From positions 310,001-374,000 of the forward strand of contig NZ_ATXG01000003.1 of NCBI RefSeq assembly GCF_000421565.1: DNA of 64,000 nucleotides, read 5' to 3'. Below, piece after piece: positions 41,013 to 51,100 of this stretch. A program made the translations under genes and the position numbers. The notes beneath the pieces are model-generated. The model was given only the letters and a program-made list of their open reading frames with translations, ran no database searches and was not told where the DNA came from. Every line of letters begins with the position of its first letter. Within the stretch, counting starts at the first letter, position 1. Source of the DNA: Agromyces subbeticus DSM 16689 (GTDB taxonomy: Bacteria; Actinomycetota; Actinomycetes; Actinomycetales; Microbacteriaceae).

Positions 41013-41828
41013 ATGACCACTGAGCGCACCACCACCGAGCGCACCACCACCGAACGCGCCACCCGCACGACCGCCGCACGCGCGCCCGGCTCGCGTCGCC
41101 GCACCCTCGTCACCCGGGTCGGCTGGACCTGGGTGCTGCTCTCGTCGCTCGCGATCACCGTCTACGCCGTCGTGCCGTATCTCACCGCCTCGCTCGCCGA
41201 GCTCTCCGACGCGGGCGTCGGGCTCTCATCGAACTACGATGGCCGCCCGGCGTTCGTGCAGTGGGCCTTCTACGTGCACATCGTCGCCGGCGGCCTCGCC
41301 CTCGTCGCGGGGCCGCTGCAGTTCTGGCGCGGCCTTCGCACGCGTCATCCGCGGGTGCATCGCTGGATCGGCCGCAGCTCGCTGCTCGCTATCGCGGTCG
41401 CCGGCACGGCCGGCCTCGTCATGGCGCCGTTCAACAGCGCCGGGCTCGCCGGCTTCTTCGGGTTCGGTGCGCTCGCCGTGCTCTGGCTCGTCACCGGCTG
41501 GCGCGGGTACCGCGCGATCAGGGCGGGGGATGTCGCGAGCCACCGCGCCTGGATGATGCGCAGCTTCGCGCTGACCTACGCGGCGGTCACCCTCAGGCTG
41601 TGGGTGGGCGTGCTGCTCGGCGTGCAGGCGCTGCCCGGCGGCGAGTTCGACTTCGGTGCGGCATTCGACAATGCCTACCTCGCGGTGCCGTTCCTCTGCT
41701 GGGTGCCGAACCTCGTCGTCGCCGAGTGGCTGATCCGCCGTCGCGGCCTGCCGTCGTATGCCCTGCCGTCGTCTGCGCTGCCGACGGTCGAATCAGCCGA
41801 CCCGGCCCTCACTCCAGCGGTTCGATGA
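41013..41828 (+). CDS. DUF2306 membrane protein
   Basis: This 271-aa protein matches DUF2306: about seven membrane helices with the conserved FYVHIVAGGLALVAGPLQFW, HRWIGRSSLLAIAVAG and SHRAWMMRSFALTYAAVTLRLW segments. The histidines in these helices suggest haem or metal binding, which is unproven. The cytoplasmic N-terminus carries three near-identical TTTER repeats from 15-18-bp DNA repeats, and the C-terminus has a PSYALPSSALP duplication. Its last 20 bp overlap the convergent SRAP gene. Confidence 0.85.
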   Translation: MTTERTTTERTTTERATRTTAARAPGSRRRTLVTRVGWTWVLLSSLAITVYAVVPYLTASLAELSDAGVGLSSNYDGRPAFVQWAFYVHIVAGGLALVAGPLQFWRGLRTRHPRVHRWIGRSSLLAIAVAGTAGLVMAPFNSAGLAGFFGFGALAVLWLVTGWRGYRAIRAGDVASHRAWMMRSFALTYAAVTLRLWVGVLLGVQALPGGEFDFGAAFDNAYLAVPFLCWVPNLVVAEWLIRRRGLPSYALPSSALPTVESADPALTPAVR

Positions 41829-42513
41829 GCGTCGGGTCGCCGGGGTCGACGGCTCGTGAGTTGTTGACCCTGCGGTCGACCTCGTAGTTCGAGATGGTCG
41901 CGGCGACCCGTTCGGACTCGGCGGTGAGCAGCGCCACCATCTCGCCCTTGCCGTCGTCATCGAGCTTGACCGGAGCGAGGTACTCCTGCCAGGCGTCGCG
42001 CCCGAGGAAGACGGGCATGCGGTCGTGCACCTCGCCCGAGGCATCCCTCGCCTCCCGCGTGATGATGGAGGTCGAGACCTCCCACTCGTCGCCGACCTTG
42101 CGCGCGGTGTAGATGCCGGCGGCGGCGAGCAGCGGTGCATCGCCGTGCAGGAAGAAGGCCTGCTTGCTGCCGGGCTCACCCGTCCACTCGTAGTACCCGC
42201 GCATCGGCACGAGGCACCGCGACGACGCGAACGCGCCCTTCCACAGTCCGTTGGTGGCGACCGTCTCGATGCGGGTGTTGAACTGCGGGCGCTTGGCCTC
42301 TTTCATGAACGAGGGGTGGAAGTTCCACACCGCGGGATCGATCGAGCGAACGACCTCGCCGGTCTGGCTGTTGCGCCGCTCGCGCACGATCGGCACGACC
42401 TCGGTCGGGGCGATCGAGTACTGCGGGCTCCAGTCACGGTAGTCGTTTCCCTGCGCAACGAACTCCTGGATCAGTTCGTCGATCTTGGCGTCGTTCGCGA
42501 ATCGTCCGCACAT
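41809..42513 (-). CDS. SOS response-associated peptidase (SRAP, YedK/HMCES-like)
   Basis: This 234-aa SRAP protein crosslinks through Cys2 (MCGRFANDAK) to abasic sites in single-stranded DNA and so shields them from strand breakage. Conserved family residues are visible in WSPQYSIAPTEVVPIV, the asparagine in FNTRIETVATNGLWKGAF, RCLVPMRGYYEWTG with the active-site Glu, and EVHDRMPVFL with the catalytic His. CAGACT 6 nt before the ATG suggests a leaderless message. No LexA-like box is seen upstream. Confidence 0.93.
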   Translation of the reverse strand: MCGRFANDAKIDELIQEFVAQGNDYRDWSPQYSIAPTEVVPIVRERRNSQTGEVVRSIDPAVWNFHPSFMKEAKRPQFNTRIETVATNGLWKGAFASSRCLVPMRGYYEWTGEPGSKQAFFLHGDAPLLAAAGIYTARKVGDEWEVSTSIITREARDASGEVHDRMPVFLGRDAWQEYLAPVKLDDDGKGEMVALLTAESERVAATISNYEVDRRVNNSRAVDPGDPTLIEPLE

Positions 42514-42663
42514 GCTGCCAGTCTGCACCCGACCACCGGCATTCCGGCAGGGCGAGGGCGAGCACGCGCTGCGCGGGAGCACGCCGAACGCTGGTTAGGC
42601 TTGGGGGAACAGCGTTGATCCGGCGGGGTGGCCGGCGATGACTGCGTGCGGTCGGGGAGGGCC

Positions 42664-44256
42664 ATGAGTTCGAGTGCTGGCGGTTCGGCACCGCAACTGA
42701 CGAGCGCCGTCGACACGCTCACCCGCGCCATCGATGAGCTCGACTTCGACGCAGCGAACGAGGCGGTTCGCGGCGCGTGGTTCGAGTTGCTCCACGTGCA
42801 CGGTGCCGCGTCGCGCGCAGCACTCGAGCGTGTTCCGCTGCGACAGCTCGCCGCCCATCCGTTGCTCGCGATGCTGCTCGGCATCTGTTACAACGGCGTG
42901 GACCATCGGCGCGCGAAGGCGGTGCAGTACTTCACCCTCGCCTCGGCGGCCATGCGCACCCGCGGCGACCGAACGAGCTCGGCCGACCGCGTGCTGATTC
43001 TCGCGAGCGAGAGTGCCGCGCTCCGGCTCATCGGGCGAACCGCAGCCGCCGCCGGGCCGGCCAGAGCGGCACTGCGTGAGCTGGAGGCGATGCCGGCCGC
43101 CGACCGCGCCGAGACGTTCAGCTACCTTCCGCGGCTGTACGGCCAGCTCGGCACCAGCCTCTACTCCTCGGGCGACGTCGAGGAGGCCATGGACGCCTTC
43201 GTGATCGGCCTCGCCGAGACCTCCGATGCCGGCGACGGGGCGGGCTTCACGAACGTCTCGATGCTCGCCGGCATCCATGCCTTCGATGGCGACCTGCCCG
43301 AGGCCGACCGCGATCTCGTGATCGCGCGCTCGGCCCCGTGGACCGACCTGCAGCGTTCCATGTACCCCGGAACGTTCTATCGCCTCGCCGAGGCCGTGCT
43401 CGCGCTCGAACGGTTCGACGTCGCCGTTGCCGAAACCCATCTGGCTGCGATGATGCACGATCGGCGAACGATCGAGCATTGGACGGCGATCGCACGAGTC
43501 GAAGCCCTGACGACGCTCGCCGCGGGTCACCCGGCCGAGGCGCTCGCCCGGCTCGAGGCGTTCGCGAACTCGCGCGGCGGCGAAGGGCGCTCGGGTGCAG
43601 CACGGAGCGCGCTCGCGTCGGTGCGATCACTGCTGCACCTCGCCTCGGGCAAGCCGGATGCCGCGCAGAACGTCGTGCACCGCGATGCGCCTTCGACTCC
43701 GCAGACGAACGTCGACCGGGCGCGAATCGAGCTGGCGCTCGCCCGACCCGGAGCTGCGCTGCGCGAGCTTCGCGCCGTCGCCGGCGTGCCGCAGTCGACA
43801 CGCACGGCCGCCGAGGCCGCGGCGCTCGAGGCGGCGGTCTTCCTTCGCCTGGCCGACCCGCAGCGTGCCCGGTCGGCGATCGAGCACGTGTGCGCCGCAC
43901 TCGACGTCAGTGCGCTGAGGATGCCGCTGGGGTTGCTCCAGCCTCGAGATCTCGAGCGCGTTCGCGAAGTCGCGGCAGGTCTCGGCCGAGACGACATCTT
44001 CACGGATGTCCCGGTGCGCTCGCTCCTCGTCGACATCTCGACCGGTTCGGTGCTGACCCCGCGCGAGCTCGCGGTGCTCCGGGCCCTCATGAACACCGCT
44101 TCCGTCGCGGAGATCGCGGCGGAGGCGGTCGTCTCGGTCAACACCGTCAAGTCGCAACTGCAGAGCATCTACCGCAAGCTCGGCGCTCGCAATCGCGAAG
44201 AGGCGATCGCGATCGCCCTCGACCGACACCTGCTCGCGGCCGAGGAACGAACGTGA
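42664..44256 (+). CDS. LuxR-family regulator with helical-repeat N-terminus
   Basis: This 530-aa protein has a C-terminal LuxR/GerE helix-turn-helix (residues about 464-526, LTPRELAVLRALMNTASVAEIAAEAVVSVNTVKSQLQSIYRKLGARNREEAI). The remaining 460 residues are alanine-rich alpha-helices resembling the TPR-like region of MalT/LAL regulators (YFTLASAAMRTRGD; LYGQLGTSLYSSGDVEEAMDAF). It lacks an N-terminal NTPase, so it looks like a MalT protein without its ATPase. TAGGCT near 42597 may be the -10. GGGGAGG precedes the ATG at 42664. The membrane protein gene overlaps its stop. Confidence 0.85.
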   Translation: MSSSAGGSAPQLTSAVDTLTRAIDELDFDAANEAVRGAWFELLHVHGAASRAALERVPLRQLAAHPLLAMLLGICYNGVDHRRAKAVQYFTLASAAMRTRGDRTSSADRVLILASESAALRLIGRTAAAAGPARAALRELEAMPAADRAETFSYLPRLYGQLGTSLYSSGDVEEAMDAFVIGLAETSDAGDGAGFTNVSMLAGIHAFDGDLPEADRDLVIARSAPWTDLQRSMYPGTFYRLAEAVLALERFDVAVAETHLAAMMHDRRTIEHWTAIARVEALTTLAAGHPAEALARLEAFANSRGGEGRSGAARSALASVRSLLHLASGKPDAAQNVVHRDAPSTPQTNVDRARIELALARPGAALRELRAVAGVPQSTRTAAEAAALEAAVFLRLADPQRARSAIEHVCAALDVSALRMPLGLLQPRDLERVREVAAGLGRDDIFTDVPVRSLLVDISTGSVLTPRELAVLRALMNTASVAEIAAEAVVSVNTVKSQLQSIYRKLGARNREEAIAIALDRHLLAAEERT

Positions 44257-44855
44257 CGCCGACGACCCCTGCGACGGCGCCCGCGCCGCCTCGACGCCGG
44301 TCGGCCGGGTCGTTCACGACCCGGGTGCTGCTCACCTGCGCCGCATTCGCGGCCGTGCAGGTGCTCGTGCTGATCGGCATCGCCCCGTTCACCGCGACGC
44401 TCGCCGCCGCACTACCGCCCGGCTATGCGCTCGTCGCAGGACTGCACAGCCTGCTGCCCTTCGCCGCTCGTCACTACCTCGGGGTCACCGGCACCGCGAC
44501 GCTCACCGCGACGATCGCCGGCTTCCTCGCGAGTCCGTTCTCGCCGATCGGCCTGCTGCTGATGGTGCCGCTCGCCGTCGGCGGCGCGGCGTACGATCTC
44601 GCGCTCGCCCTCCTTGCGCGGAGGGACGGCTCGGCCGTGCGCCCGCTCGCGCGCAACGTCGTAGCCGGGGCGGTGGCGGGCGTCGCCCTGTTCGCCGTCT
44701 CGCTGCCGGTGTTCTCGGCCGAGCACCTGATCTGGCCGATGCTCGCCGCGACGCTCGCCGCACGGATGGCGGGCGAGATCGGGGCATCCGTGCTCGCCGC
44801 TCGCATGGTCGGGCGGCTCAGGCGCGCCGGAGTGCGATCGTCGCCCTCGCGGTGA
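44253..44855 (+). CDS. ECF transporter S-component-like membrane protein
   Basis: This 200-aa protein has five to six hydrophobic helices after a proline-rich N-terminus (VLLTCAAFAAVQVLVLIGIAPFTA; YALVAGLHSLLPFAARHYLG; ATLTATIAGFLASPFSPIGLLLMVPLAVGGAAYDLALALL; NVVAGAVAGVALFAVSLPVF). The layout and GAAYDLALALL-type segment recall vitamin-specific S components such as YkoE/ThiW types. No ECF ATPase or T component is nearby, so it may share a common module. The GTG start overlaps the LuxR stop, a coupling that hints at a sensor-regulator or regulator-target relation. Confidence 0.6.
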   Translation: MTPTTPATAPAPPRRRSAGSFTTRVLLTCAAFAAVQVLVLIGIAPFTATLAAALPPGYALVAGLHSLLPFAARHYLGVTGTATLTATIAGFLASPFSPIGLLLMVPLAVGGAAYDLALALLARRDGSAVRPLARNVVAGAVAGVALFAVSLPVFSAEHLIWPMLAATLAARMAGEIGASVLAARMVGRLRRAGVRSSPSR

Positions 44856-44860
44856 TCGTC

Positions 44861-44884
44861 GAGGGTGAAACCGAGGGTGAAACC
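44861..44884. repeat. 12-bp tandem duplication
   Basis: GAGGGTGAAACC occurs twice in direct succession right after the membrane protein gene. It lies 32 bp before the GGACCA array and may be unrelated to it. Confidence 0.6.
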
Positions 44885-44915
44885 CGCGGACGGTGCCGGG
44901 TCGCGCCGACAGGAT

Positions 44916-44990
44916 GGACCAGCGATGGACCACCAGCGGACCATCTTCGCGCGGCGCTCAGGAGAGCCGCCCGCGCGATGCGTACATGAT
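44916..44990 (+). promoter_or_regulatory. GGACCA x3 activator array and promoter of the MalT-like gene
   Basis: GGACCA starts at 44916, 44927 and 44938, exactly 11 bp apart, so the three sites face the same side of the helix. A -10-like TACATGAT begins at 44983, 45 bp after the start of the third repeat. No -35 consensus is present, as expected for an activator-dependent promoter. The same array with the same spacing precedes the giant surface-protein gene (47972..48045). Confidence 0.75.
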
Positions 44991-45074
44991 GGGGAAACAC
45001 ACGACTCCGGCGGGGATGCAGATGCGCGGGACAGGCACGAGTGGGGGACCACGAGCGTCGAAGAGCAACGCACG

Positions 45075-47873
45075 ATGAACGAGAATTCAGTGTGGGCCGA
45101 TGCCCATCTTCCTCCCCTTTCGAGAAAGACGAGCGACGTGTCGTTGGATGCGACTGCTGACGCCGACGGCCGGCGACTCCCGCACAATGCGGGCCTGCCT
45201 CGTGGCTCCAACCGCTCGGTGATTCGCGGGCCGTTGATGGAACGACTCGATCATCTCGCTGCCATCTCGGTCATCCAGGCACCCCCCGGCTACGGGAAGA
45301 GCACTCTCGCGTCGATGTGGGCGCGCCACCGTGCAGCGGCGGGCGATGCCGTTGCGTGGATCGTCGCGACCCCGGAGCTGAACATCCCCGGCGCCTTCGC
45401 CCAGGCGGTGCTCGATCGACTCGCGCCGACCGAGCACCTGCCGTCGCCTTCGGCGAGCTTTCGCGCCATCGATGCGCTGATCGAGGCGAACGCCATCGAA
45501 CGCCTCGTCATCGTCGTCGACAACGCCGGGCAGGTAACCGACGACGCACTCGTGGCGGAGCTCGTCGACCTCGTCGACCGCTCGCCCGTCGTGCACCTGG
45601 CGCTCGCGTCTCGAGTGAAGCATCCGCTCGCGGCGGTCGCCGCCCGCCGGCATCTCGACCTCACTTCGGTGACCGCCGACGACCTCGCGCTGAGCGGTGC
45701 AGAACTCGGGTTCCTCGCCGATGCCTGGCACAGCTCGCTCGGAGCATCCGACCTGCAGCAGATCCTGACGCTGTGCGGGGGCTGGCCCGAGCTCTGCGTT
45801 CGCATCCTGGCGGAATCCGCGGCCGGTGCACTTCGCACCACGAGCGCGGAATCGTACTTGCGCGAGGTGGTGCTGCCGAACCTCGCAGCCGGTGGCCTGC
45901 TCGAGGTGTCGCTGTCGCTGTCGCTGGCGGCGGTCGTCGAGCCGTGGCACTTCACCGCCCTGCATCGCCGGCCGACGCTCCATCCGCGCGACCTCCGGTC
46001 GACCATGACGCCCCCCGCGGCCCGATCGAGCGACCGGCTGCGGCTCGAGGGGTACCTGACGGTGCTGCCGGGCTCGAACGCGAGCTGGGCGTTCGCCATG
46101 CTGCTTCGTCACGTGCTCTTCGACGTCATGACCCACCATCGCCGCGACGACGCAGCCGCGGTGCAACGAATCTTCGCCGAGACGGGCTACGAACAGGGCG
46201 GCAACCTCTCGCGCGTGCTCGAGCACGCTCGCGCCGGCAAGCACTGGGGCCTGCTCTCACTGCTCTGGTCGAAGCACGCGATGACGATCGTCGCCCGGCA
46301 CCTGCGGGCCGCGCGGTTCGCGTACTCCGACCCGCCCAGAACGTCGACCGGGACCGAACCAGTGCTCGCGCTCGCGGCTGCCGTGGTGCGGATTGCGAGC
46401 AGCGGGCGTGAACGCGCAAGCCAGGTCGAGCGGGTGTACACCGAGGTCGGTCCGGCGCTGCAGGCGCGCGACCACCGCAACGCCGGGGTCGACACGTACC
46501 TCACCGCGAGAACCGCGGTGATGGCCGACCAGCGGCTGCGCGGGCAGCTCACTCAGGCCGCGCGCACCGGCGAGGAGATCGCCGCGGAACTGGAACGTCG
46601 CGGCCGGGCCGGTGAACGAGCCGATCCTTCGCGCATCGCCGCCTTCTACCACCACTGGGCCGTCACCTCGATTCTCGGATCCGGCCTCGCCGAGGGCATC
46701 GCCCACAGCATTCGAGCGTACGAAACCGCCGACGTGCCCGACGGCGAACTCATCGCCGCGCTCGCCGCCGGTCACCTGGCCGTGCTGCACACGTTCGTCG
46801 GGAGTCCGGCGGAGGCCGAGCGCTGGCTCGAGCTGTCGCGTGCCACCCGGGTGGCGGGGCATCCGTTCGAGCGCCTCGCAAGCTACCCCGTCGCCATCGT
46901 GGACGCCTACCTCGCAACCATGCGGCTCGAGCCCGAGCCGGCCCGCCGGCTGCTCGATGACCCGAACGCCCTGTCGATCGAGATGTGGCCGTTCGCCGCG
47001 CTCGCGATCACGGCGTACTCGCAGCTCTTCGAGGAGCCGCAGGTGTCGCTCGCGCGACTCGAGCACCTTCGCTTCGTGCGACAACGCGACCTCGTCGACG
47101 ATCACACGGCCACCCGCGTGCTCGACCGCTGCACTGTCGACACGCTCATGGCGATGGGCGAGGTCAATCGCGCCGAGCGCATGATGCTCGACATCGCGGC
47201 GCAGTACTCCGTCGACCGGCCAGGAGCCGCTGCGCACCAGACCAGCCCGGCCGACCTCGCCTGGCTGCGCGTGTCGTATGCGCAGCTGTTCCTCATCACC
47301 GGCGACCACGCCAGAGCGCAACGGCTCGCGACGGCGGCGCTGTGGGCCCCCGATGTCGTGGTGCGCGACCGTACCGACGTCTTGATGATCAAGGCGGCGG
47401 CCTCGTGGCGGCTGGGGGAGCGCGAGAAGGCGATCGATGCGTTCCGGCAGTCGGTCGTGCTCTCCGAGCAGATCGGCTCGGTGCATGCGTTCCTCATCGT
47501 CGCCGAGGGCGATCTTCGCGCGCTCGCCGCGGACATCGAGTTCTCTCTGCCCCGAGCGGTCGAAGAGCACCTCGCCGCTCGCGGCGGGATCTTCCCCCTC
47601 GAGGCATCCTTCATCGCGCTCTCGCCGCGCGAGCTCGACGTGCTGCAGCGAATGCAGGATCACCGCACGGTCGCCGAGATCGGGCGCTCGCTGCACCTCT
47701 CGGTGAACACCGTCAAGAAGCACCTCGCCGCGATCAACGCCAAGCTCGGCGTGCACGATCGGCGCGCGGCGCTCGCCCAGGCGAAGCGGCTCGGGCTGCT
47801 CGATTCGGTCGACGACGATGCCGCCGGTGCCGCCACGCGGCGAGCGGATGCATCGGGGGCCGCGAGCCGCTGA
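45075..47873 (+). CDS. MalT-like (LAL/STAND) LuxR-family regulator
   Basis: This 932-aa regulator has an N-terminal STAND NTPase with Walker A IQAPPGYGKSTLASMWA (about residues 69-83), Walker B-like ERLVIVVDNAGQ and SRVKHPLA as sensor region. A long helical-repeat (TPR-like) middle follows (about 420-840). The C-terminal LuxR HTH is at about residues 855-920 (LSPRELDVLQRMQDHRTVAEIGRSLHLSVNTVKKHLAAINAKLG). MalT-type proteins bind direct repeats cooperatively when NTP and inducer are present. The matching arrays before its own gene and before the giant protein gene suggest it activates both. ATG at 45075 chosen; the region upstream holds the promoter, so longer frames are excluded. Confidence 0.88.
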   Translation: MNENSVWADAHLPPLSRKTSDVSLDATADADGRRLPHNAGLPRGSNRSVIRGPLMERLDHLAAISVIQAPPGYGKSTLASMWARHRAAAGDAVAWIVATPELNIPGAFAQAVLDRLAPTEHLPSPSASFRAIDALIEANAIERLVIVVDNAGQVTDDALVAELVDLVDRSPVVHLALASRVKHPLAAVAARRHLDLTSVTADDLALSGAELGFLADAWHSSLGASDLQQILTLCGGWPELCVRILAESAAGALRTTSAESYLREVVLPNLAAGGLLEVSLSLSLAAVVEPWHFTALHRRPTLHPRDLRSTMTPPAARSSDRLRLEGYLTVLPGSNASWAFAMLLRHVLFDVMTHHRRDDAAAVQRIFAETGYEQGGNLSRVLEHARAGKHWGLLSLLWSKHAMTIVARHLRAARFAYSDPPRTSTGTEPVLALAAAVVRIASSGRERASQVERVYTEVGPALQARDHRNAGVDTYLTARTAVMADQRLRGQLTQAARTGEEIAAELERRGRAGERADPSRIAAFYHHWAVTSILGSGLAEGIAHSIRAYETADVPDGELIAALAAGHLAVLHTFVGSPAEAERWLELSRATRVAGHPFERLASYPVAIVDAYLATMRLEPEPARRLLDDPNALSIEMWPFAALAITAYSQLFEEPQVSLARLEHLRFVRQRDLVDDHTATRVLDRCTVDTLMAMGEVNRAERMMLDIAAQYSVDRPGAAAHQTSPADLAWLRVSYAQLFLITGDHARAQRLATAALWAPDVVVRDRTDVLMIKAAASWRLGEREKAIDAFRQSVVLSEQIGSVHAFLIVAEGDLRALAADIEFSLPRAVEEHLAARGGIFPLEASFIALSPRELDVLQRMQDHRTVAEIGRSLHLSVNTVKKHLAAINAKLGVHDRRAALAQAKRLGLLDSVDDDAAGAATRRADASGAASR

Positions 47874-48116
47874 TGGTGCCGCCTCCATCGGGAGGCGACG
47901 CCCGGCCTTGGCATCGGTTGCCGGGCGCTTCGTCGCGCCCAGACGCGCCGACTCCCGAGCCGGGTCAGGCCGGACCAGGCGCGGACCATTCGTGGACCAT
48001 TCCTCACGGCCGGCCGTGGTCGCTTCGATTCGTTCCAATACAAATAGAGCAGTGTCGCTGCGCAGGCGTCCGGTGGGGGCTGCCTGCGTTCAGCGAGTAA
48101 CAAGGGGGATGTTCAG
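47874..48116 (+). promoter_or_regulatory. Promoter region of the giant surface protein gene
   Basis: Three GGACCA sites start at 47972, 47983 and 47994 (11-bp spacing), and a TACAAATA -10-like box starts at 48039, again 45 bp after the third site and without a -35 consensus. The leader runs about 70 nt to AAGGGGG, which lies about 8 nt before the GTG at 48117. Bases 47874..47971 show nothing recognisable. Confidence 0.75.
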
Positions 48117-51100
48117 GTGAACCGGCTCAATGGAACGGTATCGGGCGAGCGCGTCAGCGCGAATCGTCGGCGTGTGCACGATCGTCGAGCGGCACGAGTA
48201 GGGATGCATCGAGCACTCTCTGCGATCGTCGCCGTAGCGACGATCGCGGCTGGCGTCTTCATCAGCGCTCCGGCTGCGACCGCCGCCCCCGCATCGGTGC
48301 ACGAGATCACCGCCAACTGGGCCGGCGACCCGGCGCCCACCGAGGCGCCGTTCGGCCAGCCCGTGACCGCGGAGTGGCACGTCAACACCAACGACGTCGA
48401 CGACCCGTACTCCAACGAGCTGGTCGACAACGTGCGGGCCACCCTGACCGTTGGCGACGGCGCTTTCACCAGCATCCCTGCAGTCTGCAAGACCACGGAT
48501 GTGACCCCCATCTCCGAGATCTCGGCCGACGGCACGAGTCTGCTGTGCAACCTCGGCACCGTGAAGGAGGGCACCGCCACCGTCATCCAGACGCCGGTGC
48601 GCGCGACCTCGACCGAGGGCGGCGATCTGACGGCGGTCGGCACCGCCACCTCGGACTCGGCGATCGCCGAGGCCGGCCCCGCCGACCCCGGGCCCCTTCC
48701 GATCACCTATGCACACGGCATGGACCTCTCACTCGCCCAAGCTCCCGGAAACACCTCGCAGGGCGCTGTGAAGGCCAGCCGTCTCGGCGGCAACCGCCCG
48801 ACGCTCCAGATGAACTACTCGCTCATCCTGGAAGCAGGCAGCCGCCCAGGGCCCGCGACGTACTCGTTCCCCGTCAGCATCAGCGCCAACATCGCCGGGG
48901 CGACCAACGGGCTCGCCTGGGAGCGTTGTCTGCCGATCAGCGACAAGTCGATGTCGACAGGCCAGCCGTTCTCCGACCCCGCGCAGGAAGACCGCACCAA
49001 CTTCCCCACATGCGGCGTGAGCGGGACCGGCACGAACTACACCGTTTCGCTCTCGAACCTCGACTACACGCTTGTCAACGCTCCGGTCAATGACAGCTTC
49101 GGACAGCCGCTCCCCGGGAACGGGGTCTATATCGCTTCGGGAACCGTGGAATTCAGCATCCCGGCCGCCGTCACCGCGATCACCACATACACGTTCAGCG
49201 CCGCGCCTGGCGCCTTCGTGTTCGACGATGGCGTCTCGGAGGCCGACGGAAACGCGGCCAACAACGTCTCGAGCGGAACGCTCACCCCGCCCGGGAGTTT
49301 CAGCAACCACTGGATCGGCACACCGGCAGCGTCGCGGAGCGCCTGGGACGCGAACCTCTGGGTCAGCCCCGGCACCAGTCAGAACGTCCCGCTGCCGCAA
49401 CCCGGCATTGAAACCGAGGACGACTGGGTCGACGCAGTCGCTGACGGCACCGCACAGGCCCAGACTCCGCTCTACCACCAGGCCAACATCCTGACCTGGA
49501 ACGGGTACCAGGGTCCCGGCGGTGCGCAAATGGCGGGCGTCTGCACCCTGAACCAGAATCCGGCGTTCGTTCCGACGTCATTCGACGGTGGCGGCTGGAA
49601 TGGCGGCGGCCTCGAGGGGTATGAGAACTACGAGACGGCGCGGTTCTTCTACACGACGCAGGCGATCGACACGAAGACGGAGACCTGCGGACAGCCGGCA
49701 CCGAGCGCGAAGTGGGTCGAGATCGTCCCGACGGCCGGTGAGTCACTCACGGATCCCCGTATCGCCAGTTCCATCCTGATGAACCTGCCTGCCGGAGTGA
49801 CCGGGGTGAAGATGACCTGGAATCCCGCAGTCGACCGGTCCGCCCACACCTTCATCCGCGCGTTCGGCCACATCGACCCGGCAGCGCCGACCTCCGGTGA
49901 AGGCTGGACCACCGGTGCGTTCAACGCTCCGTACAACGTCGCAACGACGTTCCCGGGCTACCCGACACTGAACAACTGGGTCAACATCAGCACCGGTCCC
50001 GGCGGCACGATCATTCCCGGCAGCACGTACGGCCCGAACACGAACGGCGCGCGAGACGCCTACCGCCTCCAAGGTGCTCAGGGGCTCATCGAGAAGGTGG
50101 TGTCCGACACCACCGCTCAACCGGGAGTGCCGGTCACCTACACGCTCCGCGCACAGGCGCAGAATCTCGTGACGAGCCCGCCGCCGGCGAACTTCACCGT
50201 CGTCGACACCCTTCCGGTCGGCATGGTCTTCGTGCCCGGTTCGGCCGACCCCGCTCCCACGAGCGTCAGCCCCGATGGCCGCACCCTCACGTGGAACTAT
50301 CCGAGCGTCACGCCGAACGTGTTCCAGACGATCCGCTACCAGGGGCAACGACCGGCCGACAGTGTCATCGCTCCGGGCACCCGCCTGACCAACACCGCGG
50401 TGATCAACGTGGTCGGCGACAACCGTCCGGCGAACACGCCCGGCCGCACTGCGAACGCGACGGTCGTCGTGCCGAGCGCCTCCGCCACGATCTTCGGCAA
50501 GTCCGCTGAGGCGAACGTGCTCTCGTTCGAGGGCGACAACTCCGCCTGGGTGCTGACGCTCAACTCGCAGGACCCGGTCGTGAACGAGTTCACCGACACG
50601 ATCGACATCCTTCCGGCCGTCGGCGATGGCCGCGGCACCGACATCGACGGCAGCTACACGGTCACCGGCGTCGACGCACCGGCCGGCTCGACGGTGTACT
50701 ACACCTCCGCGCCGCTGGCCTCGTTGAGCAGCGACCCGCGTGAGGCGTCGAACGGCGGCACCCCGGGGTCGGTCTCCGGCAACACCGTCGGCTGGTCCAC
50801 GACGGCCATCCCGAACCCGACCGCCATCCGTGTGATCGCGGGCGAGCTCGCTCCGGGCGCGACCCAGACGATCCGCATCGAGTTCTCGACGCCCGCCGGC
50901 AGCAGCTGCGAGGCCCCGGCCGACGGCGACAACAAGCCCGGTCAGATCCTGGTCAACTCCGCCGGCTCCTACGCGGGTCACACGGCGCTGCCCATGCTCT
51001 CGTCGGCAGTCACCGAGATCGGCAGCTGCTACGCCGCAAACCTGAAGAAGTACGTGCAGGACGCCGACGGCAACTGGCTCGACGCGAACACGATCGCGGA

